Shown here in pieces: positions 21,836 to 31,623 of a stretch of 64,000 nucleotides of DNA. The DNA comes from Mesorhizobium sp. M1E.F.Ca.ET.045.02.1.1 (lineage in GTDB: Bacteria > Pseudomonadota > Alphaproteobacteria > Rhizobiales > Rhizobiaceae). The stretch spans positions 930,001 to 994,000 of the forward strand of contig NZ_CP034447.1 of NCBI RefSeq assembly GCF_003952485.1, in the 5' to 3' direction. The notes beneath the pieces are model-generated. The model ran no database searches and was not told the origin of the DNA. It saw only the letters and a program-made list of their open reading frames with translations. A program made the translations under genes and the position numbers. The first letter of the stretch is position 1. Every line of letters begins with the position of its first letter.

Positions 21836-22440
21836 CGGATCTCGGTCGGGCCGCGGCCCATGGATATACGGCTAGCGCGTGAGATGCACTTGCGCTGGCC
21901 ACGCCGTTTCGGGAGCTCGCGTGCTCCTTTCGTCCAGAGCCACTGAATCCGCAGGCCGGATGTTACCCCGGCGGCTATCCATTCTGGCCAGCCGGCGCGC
22001 GTTGCCGGGCGATCGTTGGCGTGGCCTAGAGCGGCTTCACCAGGAGCGGAACGCCCCTCTGCGGACCGGAATGCATGTAGCGCTGAAACACTCAGCAACA
22101 ACCAGGTCCGTTCGCTGCTGCCCGCTTTTGAGCTTCAGCTGAATGTCTGCTCGCCGGCAGGCAGGATCGCGGCGCCGAAGGTCCTGAGATGGCGCAACCA
22201 TGACCTCCAGTGTTGTCGCAGACGATGTTCGCTTTCGGGCGGCGGCAAGGCTGATCTCTACGACCGAGATGCGGCGCAAAACTGCCGTTCAAAAAAGCGC
22301 GGCGAGAGCGGCTCGAATGGGATCAATTTGCCACTTCATGACGCGACGCGATATGCGAATGGCACCGGTTCGGAATGTGGGGAACGCTTGTAGCGCACCT
22401 CCGCTACCATCGATCCCCTGTCCGGCCCACAGACATAGGT
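21836..22440. other. long intergenic stretch, nothing recognised
   Basis: About 600 bases between the convergently oriented protease and ftsZ2 genes. Short open frames occur on both strands but none has a domain, a good RBS, or rhizobial codon bias that is consistent along its length. No transposase remnant, tRNA or family repeat was seen. Confidence 0.4.
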
Positions 22441-22470
22441 AAACGGCCGCCTCGCTATCGGGCGGCCCCC
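22441..22470 (-). terminator. rho-independent-like terminator of ftsZ2
   Basis: On the minus strand GGCCGCC pairs with GGCGGCC around a 9-base loop (CGATAGCGA), followed by GTTTAC. The 7-bp perfect stem lies about 85 bases past the ftsZ2 stop. Confidence 0.6.
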
Positions 22471-22551
22471 GGTCATAGCCACAGACGCCTTCCTGTGACG
22501 CAGAGGCAATCGTCTATCGGGGGGGCAACCCCATCGGACATCCGCGTGGCC

Positions 22552-23544
22552 TCAAGCAATCCTTTGCTCAAGCTGCGCCATGTCCACGCCCTTCCGCAGG
22601 CCCGTTGCGACGACCGACACCCGGAATTTCCCAGCCAACGCCTGATCGAAGATGGCGCCGACGATGATATCGGCGTCGGCGTCGACCTCTTCCCGTATCC
22701 GTGTCGCTGCTTCATCGACCTCGAAGAGTGTCATGTCCATGCCGCCGCAAATCGAAACAAGCAGGCCTCTGGCGCCTGTCATGGAGGCTTCGTCGAGGAG
22801 CGGGTTGGCAATTGCAGCCTCGGCGGCCGTCCTTGCACGGCCTTCCCCGGAGGCCTCGCCGGTTCCCATCATCGCTCGGCCCATGTCCCGCATCACCGAC
22901 TTGACGTCGGCGAAGTCGAGATTGATCAGACCCTCTTTCACGATCAGATCCGTGATGCAGCCGACACCGGCGTAGAGAACACGGTCCGCCATGGCAAATG
23001 CGTCGGCAAATGTTGTCCTGGCGTCGGCCACCCTGAATAGGTTCTGGTTCGGGATGACGATCACCGTATCGGCGCTCTCGCGAAGGCGTTCTATGCCTTC
23101 CTCGGCGGCCTGGGTCCTGCGCTTGCCTTCGAACGCGAAAGGCTTGGTGACCACGGCCACCGTCAGAATGCCGGCATCGCGCGCGGCACGCGCAATAATG
23201 GGCGCGGCGCCGGTCCCCGTGCCGCCCCCCATGCCAGCGGTGATGAAACACATGTGCGTTCCCGCCAGATGATCCATGATCTCGTCGATGGATTCCTCCG
23301 CGGCCGCGCTGCCGACCTGAGGCAAGGATCCAGCGCCCAGGCCCTCGGTCACATGCGCACCCAACTGGATCAGTCGCGACGACTTCGACATGGTGAGCGC
23401 CTGGGCGTCAGTATTGGCGACGACGAACTCGACGCCTTGCAATCCTTCGGCGATCATGTTGTTGACGGCGTTTCCGCCAGCGCCGCCGACCCCGACAACG
23501 GTGATCTTAGGCCTCATCTCGAGGATTTCCGGCTTGGCAGTCAT
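22552..23544 (-). CDS. ftsZ2: short second FtsZ (tubulin-like GTPase without C-terminal tail)
   Basis: 330 residues from ATG 23544. It has the complete GTPase core: [23 protein letters not shown], the tubulin signature [30 protein letters not shown] (the T7 loop) and the C-terminal subdomain ending [13 protein letters not shown]. It stops right after the core, lacking the long linker and the conserved C-terminal peptide that binds FtsA/ZipA. This matches the short FtsZ2 paralogue known in Sinorhizobium meliloti. It stands alone, outside the dcw cluster, so the full-length FtsZ1 should be elsewhere. Its cellular role is uncertain; it may co-polymerise with or modulate FtsZ1. An upstream in-frame start at 23607 lacks support. 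Confidence 0.93.
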   Translation of the reverse strand: MTAKPEILEMRPKITVVGVGGAGGNAVNNMIAEGLQGVEFVVANTDAQALTMSKSSRLIQLGAHVTEGLGAGSLPQVGSAAAEESIDEIMDHLAGTHMCFITAGMGGGTGTGAAPIIARAARDAGILTVAVVTKPFAFEGKRRTQAAEEGIERLRESADTVIVIPNQNLFRVADARTTFADAFAMADRVLYAGVGCITDLIVKEGLINLDFADVKSVMRDMGRAMMGTGEASGEGRARTAAEAAIANPLLDEASMTGARGLLVSICGGMDMTLFEVDEAATRIREEVDADADIIVGAIFDQALAGKFRVSVVATGLRKGVDMAQLEQRIA

Positions 23545-23837
23545 TGTGGTCTCTCTACGGAAGGCACCGCTGCCCCGCCGCGTAACCATGCGGAACAACG
23601 TACACACGAATCAGGCGATCCCCACCGATATCAGAGAATCAGAGGAGACGCCTTGCTGCAAGGTCGGGCTGAGAGCCATGTGCTTTCGCGCCTCGGTGTT
23701 CGACGCCATTTTTCGCCATTTTGATTTCGCCTTCGCGCGCATGGTTCTGAAACATTGACGGACGAAAGAGTGCAGTCCACCTTTTGAGTGATCTGATTCA
23801 GCCCCTAGACCGAACCGGCCGAACAGCTCAGGGGACA

Positions 23838-24788
23838 ATGAAAGGCCAGGCAGCAGCAAGCAGAAAAGAAACGCCGCCAGGCAAGGCCCACGAGGCCAGC
23901 GTGGATCTGATCGCGGTGGTTGTGGCGATGACGGGTCAGGGACCGAGCGTCCTCACCGTCGGCCAGGCCAACGCCCTGCCCTCGGGGCCGTTCGAGCTCG
24001 GCCATCGCTCCCTGCAGTCTGGCCTTAGAGCATGGGTGGAACAGCAGACCAGTCACCAGCTCGGCTATATCGAGCAGCTCTATACGTTCGCCGACCGCGA
24101 CCGGATCGGCGAGCAGCGCCAGCAGCGCGTGATCTCGATCAGCTACCTTGCCCTGACGCGCGCAGAGCACCCCGCCGGATCGGGCAAGCGTGCCTGGCGG
24201 AACTGGTACGACTATTTCCCCTGGGAAGACCACCGTTCCGGTGCCCCGCCGATGGTTTCGGACATACTGCAGTCGCGCCTGCTGGCCTGGGTGGACGAGG
24301 CGGATCACGATTCATTGCGGCGTGAGCGCCGACAGCGGGTAGCGATTGCCTTTGGTTTTGACGGTCGCGACTGGAACGAAGAGCTCGTCCTTCAGCGTTA
24401 CGAGCTCCTCTACGAGGCAGGCCTGATCGAGGAGGCAACACGCGGGTCGGCGCGAAGCACATCCCCACTGGTACCTGGGGCCTCGATGATAACCGACCAT
24501 CGCCGCATCCTGGCGACCGGGATCGCGCGGTTGCGTTCGAAGATCAAATACCGCCCGGTGGTGTTCGAGCTGATGCCGCCCGCATTCACCTTCCTGCAAT
24601 TGCAACGCACCGTGGAAGCGCTCTCCGGAAGGCTGGTCCACAAGCCGAACTTCCGGCGCCTCATCGAGCAGCAGGATCTGGTCGAGGAGACCGGAGAGAC
24701 GGCTGCCGACACCGTCGGGCGGCCAGCGAAGCTCTTCCGCTTTCGCCACGCCGTTCTCGACGAGCGGGCTGTCGCAGGGACGAAATAG
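23838..24788 (+). CDS. nadQ: Nudix-like domain transcriptional regulator of NAD synthesis (NadQ/NrtR type)
   Basis: About 316 residues; ATG 23838 is preceded by AGGGGACA (an open GTG start exists at 23784). Residues about 20-160 resemble a Nudix-like ligand-binding domain, but the Nudix box is degenerate (GLRAWVEQQTSHQLG lacks the REx2EE catalytic pattern), so it should sense rather than hydrolyse. The C-terminal part from about residue 220 (FTFLQLQRTVEALSG ... KPNFRRLIEQQDLVEETG) is the winged helix typical of COG4111/NrtR proteins. It lies directly upstream of nadABC in the same direction, and an excellent inverted repeat occupies the gap. By analogy with NadQ of other proteobacteria it should repress nadABC and respond to a nicotinate or NAD-pathway metabolite. 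The symbol is inferred from context. Confidence 0.8.
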   Translation: MKGQAAASRKETPPGKAHEASVDLIAVVVAMTGQGPSVLTVGQANALPSGPFELGHRSLQSGLRAWVEQQTSHQLGYIEQLYTFADRDRIGEQRQQRVISISYLALTRAEHPAGSGKRAWRNWYDYFPWEDHRSGAPPMVSDILQSRLLAWVDEADHDSLRRERRQRVAIAFGFDGRDWNEELVLQRYELLYEAGLIEEATRGSARSTSPLVPGASMITDHRRILATGIARLRSKIKYRPVVFELMPPAFTFLQLQRTVEALSGRLVHKPNFRRLIEQQDLVEETGETAADTVGRPAKLFRFRHAVLDERAVAGTK

Positions 24789-24802
24789 CCACAATCGCGC
24801 GC

Positions 24803-24834
24803 TTGACATCCCTTATTCTCAAAGTAAGTATATA
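24803..24834 (+). promoter_or_regulatory. candidate nadA promoter overlapping the operator
   Basis: TTGACA at 24803-24808 and TATATA at 24829-24834 or TAAGTA at 24825-24830. The downstream half lies inside the left arm of the nad operator, so a bound regulator would block RNA polymerase. Confidence 0.45.
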
Positions 24835-24861
24835 CCCAAATTATACTCACTTAGAGAATAA
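24813..24861. promoter_or_regulatory. nad operator: 20-bp inverted repeat
   Basis: Left arm 24813-24832 (TTATTCTCAAAGTAAGTATA) and right arm 24842-24861 (TATACTCACTTAGAGAATAA) are reverse complements at 18 of 20 positions, separated by 9 bases. It ends 11 bases before the nadA ATG. It is the obvious binding site for the Nudix-like regulator encoded just upstream. Confidence 0.75.
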
Positions 24862-24872
24862 TTGGAGCGCCG

Positions 24873-25847
24873 ATGCCCGTTTCGTTTTCGACTGCTGCAT
24901 CTCTTTACGATCGCGTCCGGCGGGTGATCCCGCCGATCGAATGGCCGGCCTTCACCGACGACATCGACGCCATCCTTGCGCTCAAGCGTGAACGCAACGC
25001 CGTCATCCTGGCGCACAACTACCAGACGCCCGAAATCTTCCATTGCGTGGCCGATATCGTCGGCGACAGCCTTGCGCTCGCCCGCAAGGCGATGTTGGTC
25101 GATGCGGACGTCATCGTGCTCGCCGGCGTGCATTTCATGGCCGAGACGGCGAAGCTCCTCAATCCCGGCAAGACCGTGCTCATTCCGGATCTCGGCGCCG
25201 GCTGTTCGTTGGCCGACTCGATCACCGCTTCGGATGTGCGTCTGATGCGGCAGCGCTATCCCGGCGTGCCGGTCGTGACCTATGTCAACACCTCTGCCGC
25301 GGTGAAGGCCGAGTCCGACATCTGCTGCACCTCGGGCAATGCGCTGGCGGTGGTGGAATCGCTCGGCGCGCCGCGGGTGATCATGCTGCCCGACGAATAT
25401 CTGGCAAGGAACATCGCTGCCCAGACAAAGATCGAGATCATCGCCTGGAAGGGACACTGCGAGGTGCATGAGCGCTTCACGCCCGCCGATATACGCGAGC
25501 TGCGCGAGGCGCATCCCGGCGTCACGGTGCTCGCCCATCCCGAGTGCCCGCCGGAGGTTGTCGCCGAAGCGGATTTTGCCGGCTCAACGGCGGCGATGTC
25601 CGACTATGTCGGACGGCACAAGCCGGCGCGCGTCGTGCTGATGACCGAGTGCTCGATGAGCGACAACGTCGCCGTCGAGCATCCTGAAGTCGACTTCGTG
25701 CGCCCATGCAATCTCTGCCCGCACATGAAGCGCATCACGCTCGCCAACATCCGCGCGGCGCTCGAGGAGAACCGCCACATCGTCACCATCGACCCGGGCG
25801 TCGCTGAACGCGCACGACAGGCAGTGGAGCGGATGCTCGCCATATGA
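24873..25847 (+). CDS. nadA: quinolinate synthase
   Basis: 324-residue [4Fe-4S] enzyme that condenses iminoaspartate with dihydroxyacetone phosphate to quinolinate in de novo NAD synthesis. It shows [81 protein letters not shown] and [12 protein letters not shown]; the cysteines in [17 protein letters not shown] and CNLCPHM are candidates for the cluster. RBS TTGGAGCGCCG precedes ATG 24873. First gene of nadABC; its end overlaps nadB by 4 bases. Confidence 0.97.
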   Translation: MPVSFSTAASLYDRVRRVIPPIEWPAFTDDIDAILALKRERNAVILAHNYQTPEIFHCVADIVGDSLALARKAMLVDADVIVLAGVHFMAETAKLLNPGKTVLIPDLGAGCSLADSITASDVRLMRQRYPGVPVVTYVNTSAAVKAESDICCTSGNALAVVESLGAPRVIMLPDEYLARNIAAQTKIEIIAWKGHCEVHERFTPADIRELREAHPGVTVLAHPECPPEVVAEADFAGSTAAMSDYVGRHKPARVVLMTECSMSDNVAVEHPEVDFVRPCNLCPHMKRITLANIRAALEENRHIVTIDPGVAERARQAVERMLAI

Positions 25848-27397
25848 CCATGCACAACCTCCACGGCCGGCCGGTCATCGTCGGCGGCGGCATCGCGGGC
25901 CTGATGGCGGCGCTTCATCTCGCTCCGGAACCGGTCGTCCTCGTCTCCAAAACCGCGCTGGGAGACGAAGCTTCCAGCGTCCTCGCCCAGGGTGGAATCG
26001 CAGCGAGCCTCGGCAGCGATGACAGCCCGGACCTGCATCTTGCCGACACGCTCGCGGCCGGCGACGGGCTTTGCGATGAGGTGGCCGCAAGACGTGTTGT
26101 CGAGGCGGCGCCGCAAGCGATCGAGCATCTCGCGCGGTTGGGCGTTGCTTTCGACCGTACTCCCGACGGCACGCTTCTGCTCGGGCTCGAAGCCGCGCAT
26201 TCGCGCCGGCGGATCGTCCATGCCGGCGGCGACGCCACCGGCCGTGAATTGATCCGCGCGGTGGCAGCCGCCGTGCGACGGACGCCTTCAATCGCCATCC
26301 TCGAAGGCGTCGAGGTCCGGCGCCTGATTGTCGAGGACGGCGAAATCGCCGGCGTGCTTGCCGTTGGAAACGGCGAAGCTTTGACGCTGTCGACTGGCCG
26401 CGTGGTGCTCGCGACCGGCGGTATCGGCGGCCTGTTCGATCATACGACGAACCCGCGCGGTTCATTCGGCCAGGGCCTGGCGCTTGCCGCGCGCGCCGGC
26501 GCGGAGCTTGCCGATCTCGAATTCGTGCAGTTTCACCCGACCGCGCTCGATGGCTCGCGGCGCCCGATGCCGCTGGTCAGCGAAGCGGTGCGCGGCGAGG
26601 GTGCGGTTCTCGTCGACGAGCGCGGCTGGCGCTTCCTCGCCGATACACCAGGGGGAGAACTCGCGTCGCGGGACGTGGTGGCGCGAGCCGTGTGGCGCCA
26701 GTTCGAGGCCGGGCATCGCGTGTTCCTCGACGCGCGGCAGTGTCTCGGACCGAAATTCGCCGAGCGCTTCCCTGCGATCGCATCGCTTTGCCGCCAAGCC
26801 GGCATCGATCCCGCCGTGGAGCCGATCCCCGTGCGTCCCGCGGCCCACTATCACATGGGCGGCGTGGCGGTGGACGCCGAAGGCCGGAGCTCGCTTCGCG
26901 GCCTATGGGCCTGCGGCGAGGTCGCCCGCACCGGGCTGCACGGCGCCAACCGTCTCGCCAGCAACTCGCTCATCGAGGCCGTGACATCGGCCGCCTGGAT
27001 CGCGGCAAGCGTCGCTTCCGCGTCGCCAGGCGCGCATAGACGGCTGAAGCCGGCTATCGTGCCGCCGCGACCGGATGCCTCGCGCATCCGCCCGATCGCT
27101 TCGCACGCGCTCGGCATCGAGCGCGACGGCGAGAGGCTACGCGACGCGGCAAGGACGCTCGTGCCAATCATCGCCGGTGATGATGCCGCGTCCGATCCCG
27201 CGCTGATCGCGTTGATGATCACGGTTGCTGCTCTCCGTCGCGACGAAAGCCGGGGCTCACACTTCCGGACCGATTTCCCCCGGCGCGATGCGCAGCCGCA
27301 ATCGCTGCGGTTGACGCTCGACGAGACGCTCGAAGCGGCGGCGATCCTTTCCGACACGGCATCCGACACCGTAGCGCTGCTCGACAGGAGGGCTTGA
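25844..27397 (+). CDS. nadB: L-aspartate oxidase
   Basis: 517-residue FAD enzyme giving iminoaspartate for NadA. The N-terminal dinucleotide fold is [16 protein letters not shown]; then [68 protein letters not shown] and [16 protein letters not shown], the succinate dehydrogenase/aspartate oxidase signature. [16 protein letters not shown] closes the FAD domain. The ATGA overlap with nadA shows translational coupling. Confidence 0.97.
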   Translation: MTMHNLHGRPVIVGGGIAGLMAALHLAPEPVVLVSKTALGDEASSVLAQGGIAASLGSDDSPDLHLADTLAAGDGLCDEVAARRVVEAAPQAIEHLARLGVAFDRTPDGTLLLGLEAAHSRRRIVHAGGDATGRELIRAVAAAVRRTPSIAILEGVEVRRLIVEDGEIAGVLAVGNGEALTLSTGRVVLATGGIGGLFDHTTNPRGSFGQGLALAARAGAELADLEFVQFHPTALDGSRRPMPLVSEAVRGEGAVLVDERGWRFLADTPGGELASRDVVARAVWRQFEAGHRVFLDARQCLGPKFAERFPAIASLCRQAGIDPAVEPIPVRPAAHYHMGGVAVDAEGRSSLRGLWACGEVARTGLHGANRLASNSLIEAVTSAAWIAASVASASPGAHRRLKPAIVPPRPDASRIRPIASHALGIERDGERLRDAARTLVPIIAGDDAASDPALIALMITVAALRRDESRGSHFRTDFPRRDAQPQSLRLTLDETLEAAAILSDTASDTVALLDRRA

Positions 27398-27399
27398 CC

Positions 27400-28281
27400 A
27401 TGACGCTGACGCCGCTGCCGCGCGTGATGATGGAGCCGCTGGTGCGCGCGGCCCTGCTCGAGGATCTGGGCCGCGCCGGCGATCTCACCACCGACGCGAT
27501 CGTTCCGGCGGATGCGACCGCCACGATGGTGCTCGCCACGAGACAGCCGGGCGTGATTGCGGGTCTCGATGCCGCCGCCCTCGCCTTCGAGCTGATCGAT
27601 CCTCGGACGGAAGTCACCGTGATCCACCCGGACGGCAGCGGCATCTCGGCCGGCGACGTCGTCGCAGCAGTGCGCGGACCTGCGCGCGCGTTGCTCACGG
27701 CAGAGCGGACGGCGCTCAACTTCCTTTGCCATCTGAGCGGCATTGCCACGCAAACCGCGGCGGTCGTCGAAGCCGCGCGGGGCCACAAGGCAAAAATCGC
27801 GTGCACGCGAAAGACCACTCCCGGCCTGCGTGCGCTGGAGAAATACGCCGTGCGCGCCGGTGGCGGCGCCAACCATCGCTTCGGCCTCGACGATGCCGTG
27901 CTCATCAAGGACAATCACATCGCGATTGCCGGCGATATCCGCACGGCCATCGAGCGGGCGCGTGCCGGCGTCGGCCACATGGTGCGGATCGAGGTGGAAG
28001 TCGATACGCTTGAGCAACTCGACATAGCGCTCGCGGCCGGCGTCGATGCAGTGCTGCTGGACAACATGTCCCTGGAGCAGTTGACCCAGGCGGTGGCGAT
28101 GGTTGGCGGCCGCGCGATCACCGAGGCTTCCGGCCGGGTGACCGCGCAGACGGCGCCTGCGATCGCCGCGACCGGCGTCGACCTGATCTCGGTCGGCTGG
28201 ATCACGCACAGCGCCCCGATCCTCGATATCGGACTCGATGCCCCGGCCGCAGCCATTTCGCCGATCGCTGGCAAGCCGTAG
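27400..28281 (+). CDS. nadC: nicotinate-nucleotide pyrophosphorylase (quinolinate phosphoribosyltransferase)
   Basis: 293 residues, converting quinolinate and PRPP to nicotinate mononucleotide. Motifs are [90 protein letters not shown] and ITEASGRVT, all QPRTase residues for PRPP and quinolinate binding. ATG 27400 is 9 bases after AGGAGG; an in-frame TTG at 27394 overlapping the nadB stop is less likely. Confidence 0.97.
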   Translation: MTLTPLPRVMMEPLVRAALLEDLGRAGDLTTDAIVPADATATMVLATRQPGVIAGLDAAALAFELIDPRTEVTVIHPDGSGISAGDVVAAVRGPARALLTAERTALNFLCHLSGIATQTAAVVEAARGHKAKIACTRKTTPGLRALEKYAVRAGGGANHRFGLDDAVLIKDNHIAIAGDIRTAIERARAGVGHMVRIEVEVDTLEQLDIALAAGVDAVLLDNMSLEQLTQAVAMVGGRAITEASGRVTAQTAPAIAATGVDLISVGWITHSAPILDIGLDAPAAAISPIAGKP

Positions 28282-28454
28282 CGGATCAGTTGGAGACGCC
28301 TCCGACCGTCAATACCGGCACCTCCGGTGCGGCGGCACCGGCGATCTCGGCCTGGTGAAATGCATTTGCTCGTATGCGGCCGATCGCGGATTTGCTTTGC
28401 TTGGTGAATGCCTATCCTTAGGGCAAACTGCCCGTAGGGCTTTCAGGAGGAAAA

Positions 28455-28895
28455 ATGAGAGCACGAGCGGCGACGGTCGGAGACCTCGAGAGTGTTTTCC
28501 GTGATCTGTCCAAGCGGATGTCGGACGAGTATTTGGCGGCCGGCAAGGACAGCAAGACCGCCTACGACAATCTGATGATGAACCTGAAGGAAGGCCGGGC
28601 TCATGCGCTGGTCCAGGGCGACAAGACCGTGGCCATCATTGCCTGGCACGAGCACGGCGACGCGGCCGACACGCTGTTTGCCGCACAGGAGGACTTCTTC
28701 AGCGCGGCAACGGTTCGCTTCTGCAAGCGCCACATCCGCCATATCCAGGCACTTGCCGGCAATCTTCCTATACACTCGCGCAGCTGGCTCCATGGACCCG
28801 ACGTCGCGAGATGGTTCCGGATCATCGGCTATGTCGAGCGAGGGCGGGAGAACGGCGCCATCCTGTTCGAGCTGCCGCCCTCTCCCAACGGCTGA
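28455..28895 (+). CDS. conserved hypothetical protein, GNAT-like fold possible
   Basis: 146 residues behind a strong RBS (AGGAGGAAAA before ATG). The start MRARAATVGDLESVFRDLSKR has the form of a GNAT N-terminal strand-helix (R-x-A-T-x-x-D). GRAHALVQGDKTVAIIAWHEHG resembles the following beta strands, but no acetyl-CoA loop (Q/RxxGxG/A) is visible. SRSWLHGPDVARWFRIIGYVE resembles the late GNAT helix-strand. Similar short proteins occur in phages and rhizobia as uncharacterised families. There is no signal peptide or membrane helix. Function unknown. Confidence 0.6.
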   Translation: MRARAATVGDLESVFRDLSKRMSDEYLAAGKDSKTAYDNLMMNLKEGRAHALVQGDKTVAIIAWHEHGDAADTLFAAQEDFFSAATVRFCKRHIRHIQALAGNLPIHSRSWLHGPDVARWFRIIGYVERGRENGAILFELPPSPNG

Positions 28896-29006
28896 GACGT
28901 TCCGGTCATCTCCTGCAGCGGCTTGCACGGCGCGCCAATTGGCGAGATGGTATGGAAGGCAGCCGGGGGCGCTGGCACGCCGGAAATGTGGCTGCTGGAA
29001 ATCGAG

Positions 29007-29492
29007 ATGTTGCGCGCTTGCTTGGCCTTTGCCGCCCTTGTTGCCTTAGTGAGGTCGACAGAAGCAGGCGAGCAATTGCCCCATCTGCTCGACAACTCCG
29101 ATCTGGCGGCCGCCTATTTGGGTGAGTCCGACCTTGTGACCGCCTATGCGACCGGAATGGCACGCTACCGTCTTCAGCTCATGGCGCGCACGGGCACGGC
29201 CAACCTCGCCACCCCTCTCGAGCCTTCGGCCTTGCGGCCGGAATTCCGTCAGCGGACATGGCGTTCGGCGGACGGCAGCCTGCTGCAAGGCTTCGCCGGC
29301 AAGGGCGGCTTCCGGCTGACCATCGGCAACTGCCTTGCCCGCATGTGCGCGGCGAACGAATGCAGCGAGGCCGGCTGGCCGATCTATGCCTGCAGCGACG
29401 GGCGCAAGCGCAGGATGTCGGTCAAGAGCTTCGTGACGGCTACCTTCGACGGTGTCGCTTACCGGCGGTTGAGCGCGCCGCCGGAACCATGA
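29007..29492 (+). CDS. small exported hypothetical protein
   Basis: About 161 residues starting MLRACLAFAALVALVRSTEA, a Sec signal peptide with likely cleavage near AGEQ. The mature part has two cysteine-containing segments (GNCLARMCAANECSEAGWPIYACSDG), probably forming disulfides in the periplasm. The frame is open from 28923, but ATG 29007 gives a clean signal peptide. No known domain is recognised. Confidence 0.5.
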   Translation: MLRACLAFAALVALVRSTEAGEQLPHLLDNSDLAAAYLGESDLVTAYATGMARYRLQLMARTGTANLATPLEPSALRPEFRQRTWRSADGSLLQGFAGKGGFRLTIGNCLARMCAANECSEAGWPIYACSDGRKRRMSVKSFVTATFDGVAYRRLSAPPEP

Positions 29493-29621
29493 CAGCGGTC
29501 AGGCCGCGCTGCCTGCTCCCGCAAGGCTGGTCTTCCACCTCGGGTGCGCGCCCGTGTCTTGACGATGGATGGACCGGGGGCGGGTTGCGGTCCCATTGCC
29601 CTGCGTGGCATCTGTCGGCCG

Positions 29622-30401
29622 ATGACACGCAAGCCTATGCGACAACCACGCGAGATGCCCCGGCGAGCCGTTGCCGGGAAGGTCAGCCTCGACCGGGCGC
29701 TGTCGAAGCTTGGGTTTTGCTCGCGCAAGCAGGCTGAGCAGCTGATCGCCGAGGGGCGCGTGCAGGTCGCGGGCAAGGTGGCGCGCGACCCATCATTACG
29801 CATCGATCCTGATCGCGACCGCATCACCGTCGATGGCGAGCGCGTCGCCGCCGAGCGCAAGGTCTATCTGATGCTCAACAAGCCGCGCGGGCTGGTCACC
29901 ACGCGCGACGATCCCGAAGGCCGCGGCACGGTCTATGACTGCCTTGCCGATCTGGAGCTGCCCTTCGTCTCGCCGGTCGGCCGCCTCGACAAGGCAAGCG
30001 AAGGCCTGCTCTTGATGACCAACGACACGCGCTGGGCGAACGGGCTGCTCGATCCGGCCTCGCATGTCGCCAAGACCTATCATGTGCAGATCGCTTCCGC
30101 CCCTGACGAGGCGATGCTCAGGCGGTTTCGCGAAGGTGCTGTCGCGGACGGCGAACTGCTGACGGCGAGCGCGATCGAATTGCTGCGCAGCGGCGGGCGC
30201 ACCGCCTGGCTGGAGATCGTCCTCGATGAAGGCCGCAACCGCCAGATCCGCCGCCTGCTCGGCGCTTTCGACATCGAGGTGCTCAGGCTGGTGCGGGTGG
30301 CGATCGGCGCCCTGCAGCTCGGCGATCTCGCGAAAGGCAAGGCGCGGCATCTGACGACAGAGGAGTTGGCGATGCTGTCGGGCGAGAGGAGTCGTGCCTA
30401 G
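29622..30401 (+). CDS. RsuA/RluB/RluE-type pseudouridine synthase
   Basis: About 259 residues. The N-terminal S4 RNA-binding domain (SLDRALSKLGFCSRKQAEQLIAEGRVQVAGKVARDP) is followed by the catalytic domain: LMLNKPRGLVTTRDDPEGRGTVYD, PVGRLDKASEGLLLMTNDT with the catalytic Asp in GRLDKASEG, KTYHVQI, and EGRNRQIRRLLGAFDIEVLRLVRVAIG. It modifies uridines in rRNA. ATG 29622 is the likeliest of several in-frame starts; residues before the S4 domain are basic. Confidence 0.88.
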   Translation: MTRKPMRQPREMPRRAVAGKVSLDRALSKLGFCSRKQAEQLIAEGRVQVAGKVARDPSLRIDPDRDRITVDGERVAAERKVYLMLNKPRGLVTTRDDPEGRGTVYDCLADLELPFVSPVGRLDKASEGLLLMTNDTRWANGLLDPASHVAKTYHVQIASAPDEAMLRRFREGAVADGELLTASAIELLRSGGRTAWLEIVLDEGRNRQIRRLLGAFDIEVLRLVRVAIGALQLGDLAKGKARHLTTEELAMLSGERSRA

Positions 30402-30404
30402 CAT

Positions 30405-30552
30405 CCCCCTCACCCGCATTGCCAGCCGAATTGCAAAGAGCAATTCGGGGCAATCCGACCTCTCCCCGAGGGGAGAGGAGCCGGATGGCGCCGAGTCAAC
30501 CTCTTCTCCCCACCGGGGAGAAGGTGGCCGCGAAGCGGCCGGATGAGGGGGA
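30405..30552. repeat. intergenic palindromic repeat, family 2, copy A
   Basis: Outer arms CCCCCTCACCCG ... CGGATGAGGGGG. Inner palindromes are AATTGCAAAGAGCAATT, CTCTCCCCGAGGGGAGAG and TTCTCCCCACCGGGGAGAA. It lies just after the pseudouridine synthase stop. Its sequence is close to the copy at 45949-46094. Confidence 0.8.
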
Positions 30553-30563
30553 GCCCGCGATCG

Positions 30564-31145
30564 CTACTTCTGGTTCCACCTGCGGATCACCGGCTCGGTC
30601 GGATCATGCTCGTAGCCGAGGATGCTAAGGCTTGCGGTATCGAGCACGAAGCGGGCGCCGCCCTGCGGCGGCAGGCCGACCCAGCGCGCCGCAAGCACGC
30701 GCAGGAAATGCGCACTTGAAAAGATCAGCACATTGCCGGCTACAGCGCGAGCCTCGCCGATGATCGCATCGGCCCTGGTTCCGACGTCCTTCGCTGTCTC
30801 GCCGCCCGGACAGCCGTCGCGAAACAATTGCCAGCCTGGGCGCCGGCCAAGAATCTCCTTCGTCGTCATGCCTTCATAGGCACCATAATCCCATTCCTGC
30901 AGGTTGGCCTTCTTCACCGCGCGTTCGCCGAAACCGGCAAACCGGCAGGTATCGAAGGCGCGCTGTGACGGGCTCGACCAGACCGCCTGAAAAGTCAGAC
31001 CCTGGAGACGATCGGCAATGCCGTGCGCCGCCTCTTCGCCCCTCGCGGTCAGCGGAATGTCGGTGCGGCCGGTGTGCTTGCCCGAGGCGCTCCATTCCGT
31101 TTCCCCATGGCGGACAAGGTAGATTTCGGGAAACATGCTGCTCAT
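30564..31145 (-). CDS. histidine phosphatase family protein
   Basis: 193 residues with the phosphoglycerate-mutase-like catalytic motif YLVRHGETEWSASGKHTG (RHG with the nucleophilic His), RTDIPLTARG, WSSPSQRAFDTC (second Arg), EWDYGAYEG, and FSSAHFLRVLAARWVG containing the second catalytic His. It is a cytoplasmic phosphatase of unspecified substrate, of the cobC/gpmB-like type. It is convergent with the pseudouridine synthase across the family 2 repeat. Confidence 0.9.
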   Translation of the reverse strand: MSSMFPEIYLVRHGETEWSASGKHTGRTDIPLTARGEEAAHGIADRLQGLTFQAVWSSPSQRAFDTCRFAGFGERAVKKANLQEWDYGAYEGMTTKEILGRRPGWQLFRDGCPGGETAKDVGTRADAIIGEARAVAGNVLIFSSAHFLRVLAARWVGLPPQGGARFVLDTASLSILGYEHDPTEPVIRRWNQK

Positions 31146-31623
31146 GCACAGGCCTTCAGTTCGATTGAGCGCAACCTATGCGGCGGCTGGCGAAAAGAAC
31201 AGGCCGCGGCCGGTGACCGGTCGCGACCCTGAACAGTCCCTGGCGGAAAATCTACCGGAGCGGTCAGGCGGTCCGTTGCCCCGCAGCGAGAGATCGCCCT
31301 CAACCGCCAACGCGTTCTCCATGGCGGCGGCGAACATCTCCCGGTCGAGTCTCTTTTCCCAGCGCGCCGATCCGCAGGCGGTTGCAAGTCGCACAGGCTC
31401 AGGGCCGGATGCCGCCGAGGCCACACAAACGAGGTCATACCTAAGGGCTTGAAAGAGCTTCACGAGCAACTCGGGAAGAGTCTTGCTGTGCCTGGTAGTG
31501 CATCTCGTGAAGAAGCCGCAAATTTCGGCCTGTCCATTCTAGCCCTTGAACGTACAACCAAAACGTGCAAGCTTCGGCTTGGGCGGGTTTCGCGTTTCAA
31601 TGGATTTGAGCGAGGAATTCGAC
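31146..31623. other. upstream region of the leader-peptide secretion operon
   Basis: About 480 bases without a supported gene. From about 31450 the composition becomes visibly less GC-rich. It holds a direct repeat ACGTACAA/ACGTGCAA (31550-31570 region) and a CAAGC-TTCG-GCTTG hairpin (31568-31581) in front of the RBS GAGGAA of the precursor gene. No clear promoter boxes were recognised apart from TTGAAC at about 31546. Confidence 0.4.
31568..31581 (+). promoter_or_regulatory. UUCG-tetraloop hairpin in the precursor mRNA leader
   Basis: CAAGC (31568-31572), TTCG loop, GCTTG (31577-31581): a 5-bp stem with the extra-stable UUCG loop, about 40 bases before the precursor start codon. It is a possible RNA-stability or control element. 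Confidence 0.35.

Noticed and set aside
22016..22393. 125-residue frame in the gap before ftsZ2
   Set aside because: Composition is erratic, with many Cys/Arg/Ser, no domain and a weak start; not supported as a gene.
31176..31469. 97-residue minus-strand frame upstream of the secretion operon
   Set aside because: No RBS, no domain and mixed composition; probably chance.
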